Source: Actinomycetota bacterium (lineage in GTDB: Bacteria; Actinomycetota; Actinomycetes; S36-B12). Taken from it: a stretch of DNA of 6,734 nt. Shown here one piece after another: positions 6,181 through 6,734 of the stretch (position 1 is its first letter; each line of letters begins with the position of its first letter). The position numbers and the translations under genes are program-made. Below the pieces are notes generated by a model, which made no database searches, had not been told where the DNA came from, and was given only the letters and a program-made list of their open reading frames with translations. The stretch is from positions 1 to 6,734 of the forward strand of contig WLHM01000068.1 in the NCBI GenBank assembly GCA_009702725.1. The letters run 5' to 3'.

Positions 6181-6734
6181 AATCGATTCGGAGCCCGAAT
6201 TTCTGCCCGTAGCCCGATTCCATTAGATCTAGGTACTTGACAGCGTCAAAAGCCTCGGGGCCTAGCACGCCGCTACCCTGCCACGCTTTAGTTGCAAGCA
6301 ACTCCAGCGCGATCACCGGATTCATGGCTGTTTGCCAAACGACCGCTTGCACTCCGTATTCACGCATCGACCATTCGTTGTCCAAAACGTGATACAGGTA
6401 AACCGACTTAGGCTTACCGTCTAAGCCGGTGCCCGTAACCCAGGTGCCCGCACAGGTTTTACCACTCATTTTGTCACCCAGGGTCGCCGGATCCGGTAAC
6501 GCAGCTGCAACTAAATCGCGCGGGCTAATAGGCACGCCCTTGACATTTACCGGTTTAGTGCTATCCAAACCAAGTTTGTGCAGAGTCTTAAGCACTTCGA
6601 TGAATTCGTCGCCGAGCCCGTATTTGAATGTGACCCGCTTGCACTTTATCCAGCGCGGCACCAGGAGGACTTCCTCGTGCTCTACATTGACACACTCAAC
6701 CGGGCCGATACCTTCCGGGAATTCGAATACCTCA
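6176..6734 (-). CDS. Saccharopine dehydrogenase-family protein, C-terminal part (runs off right edge)
   Basis: The last 185 codons of a minus-strand gene whose beginning lies beyond the window. The frame stays open to the edge and starts with EVFEFPEGIGP, so the GTG at 6661 is an internal valine and not a start. Family features are VECVNVEHEEV, RVTFKYGLGDEFIEVLKTL, LPDPATLGDKMSGKTCAGTW, YLYHVLDNEWSMREYGVQAV, WQTAMNPVIALELLA and GVLGPEAFD. These match the C-terminal substrate domain of saccharopine dehydrogenase-like oxidoreductases, including carboxynorspermidine synthase relatives. The NAD(P)-binding N-terminal half is not visible. It is cytoplasmic. The reaction could be saccharopine formation or cleavage in lysine metabolism, or reductive joining in polyamine synthesis; this fragment cannot decide. 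The TAG stop is seven bases from that of gabT, which converges on it, so the two are not in one operon despite a possible metabolic link. Confidence 0.88.
   Translation of the reverse strand, partial: EVFEFPEGIGPVECVNVEHEEVLLVPRWIKCKRVTFKYGLGDEFIEVLKTLHKLGLDSTKPVNVKGVPISPRDLVAAALPDPATLGDKMSGKTCAGTWVTGTGLDGKPKSVYLYHVLDNEWSMREYGVQAVVWQTAMNPVIALELLATKAWQGSGVLGPEAFDAVKYLDLMESGYGQKFGLRIDY

Noticed and set aside
6659..6661. GTG at 6661 as the start of the last minus-strand gene
   Set aside because: The frame remains open upstream to the window edge with family-like sequence (EVFEFPEGIGP), so this is an internal codon of a gene cut by the window.

Overview
The window looks like chromosomal DNA of an actinobacterium. 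It has the actinobacterial order dxr followed by a Rip1-type site-2 protease. Its GabT resembles mycobacterial GabT closely along its length, and two genes look leaderless, with a TAnnnT box six bases before the ATG. Base composition looks moderate for this phylum (mid-50s % GC by eye), which suggests an uncultured or environmental actinobacterium rather than Mycobacterium or Streptomyces. I cannot name a genus. I see no tRNA, rRNA, CRISPR array, insertion sequence or phage gene.

Layout. Positions 1-4735 hold a block of five minus-strand genes. In transcription order they are an aldehyde dehydrogenase (4735-3272), a small HicA-fold-like protein (3247-2948), a small protein resembling domain 3 of release factor eRF1 (2945-2514), dxr for isoprenoid synthesis (2512-1283), and a membrane site-2 protease of the Rip1/RseP family that runs off the left edge. 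The last four are packed with gaps of +2, +1 and -1 bases, as expected for a translationally coupled operon. An 83-bp divergent promoter region (4736-4818) separates this block from gabT on the plus strand (4819-6168). GabT converges, with only seven bases between stop codons, on the C-terminal part of a saccharopine-dehydrogenase-family gene that runs off the right edge.

Function. GabT and the divergent aldehyde dehydrogenase fit a two-step conversion of an omega-amino acid such as GABA, or possibly 5-aminovalerate, to a dicarboxylic acid. The saccharopine-dehydrogenase-like gene may belong to related lysine or polyamine metabolism. Dxr makes the first committed MEP-pathway intermediate. The protease would cleave membrane-bound anti-sigma factors or other single-pass substrates.

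Most notable points: (1) the protease frame is open from 1283 to the left edge except for one in-frame TAG at 842-840, which cuts off the PDZ domain and the second zinc-ligand motif; (2) the HicA-like and eRF1-domain-3-like pair looks like a small, poorly characterised RNA- or ribosome-linked module built into the front of the dxr operon.
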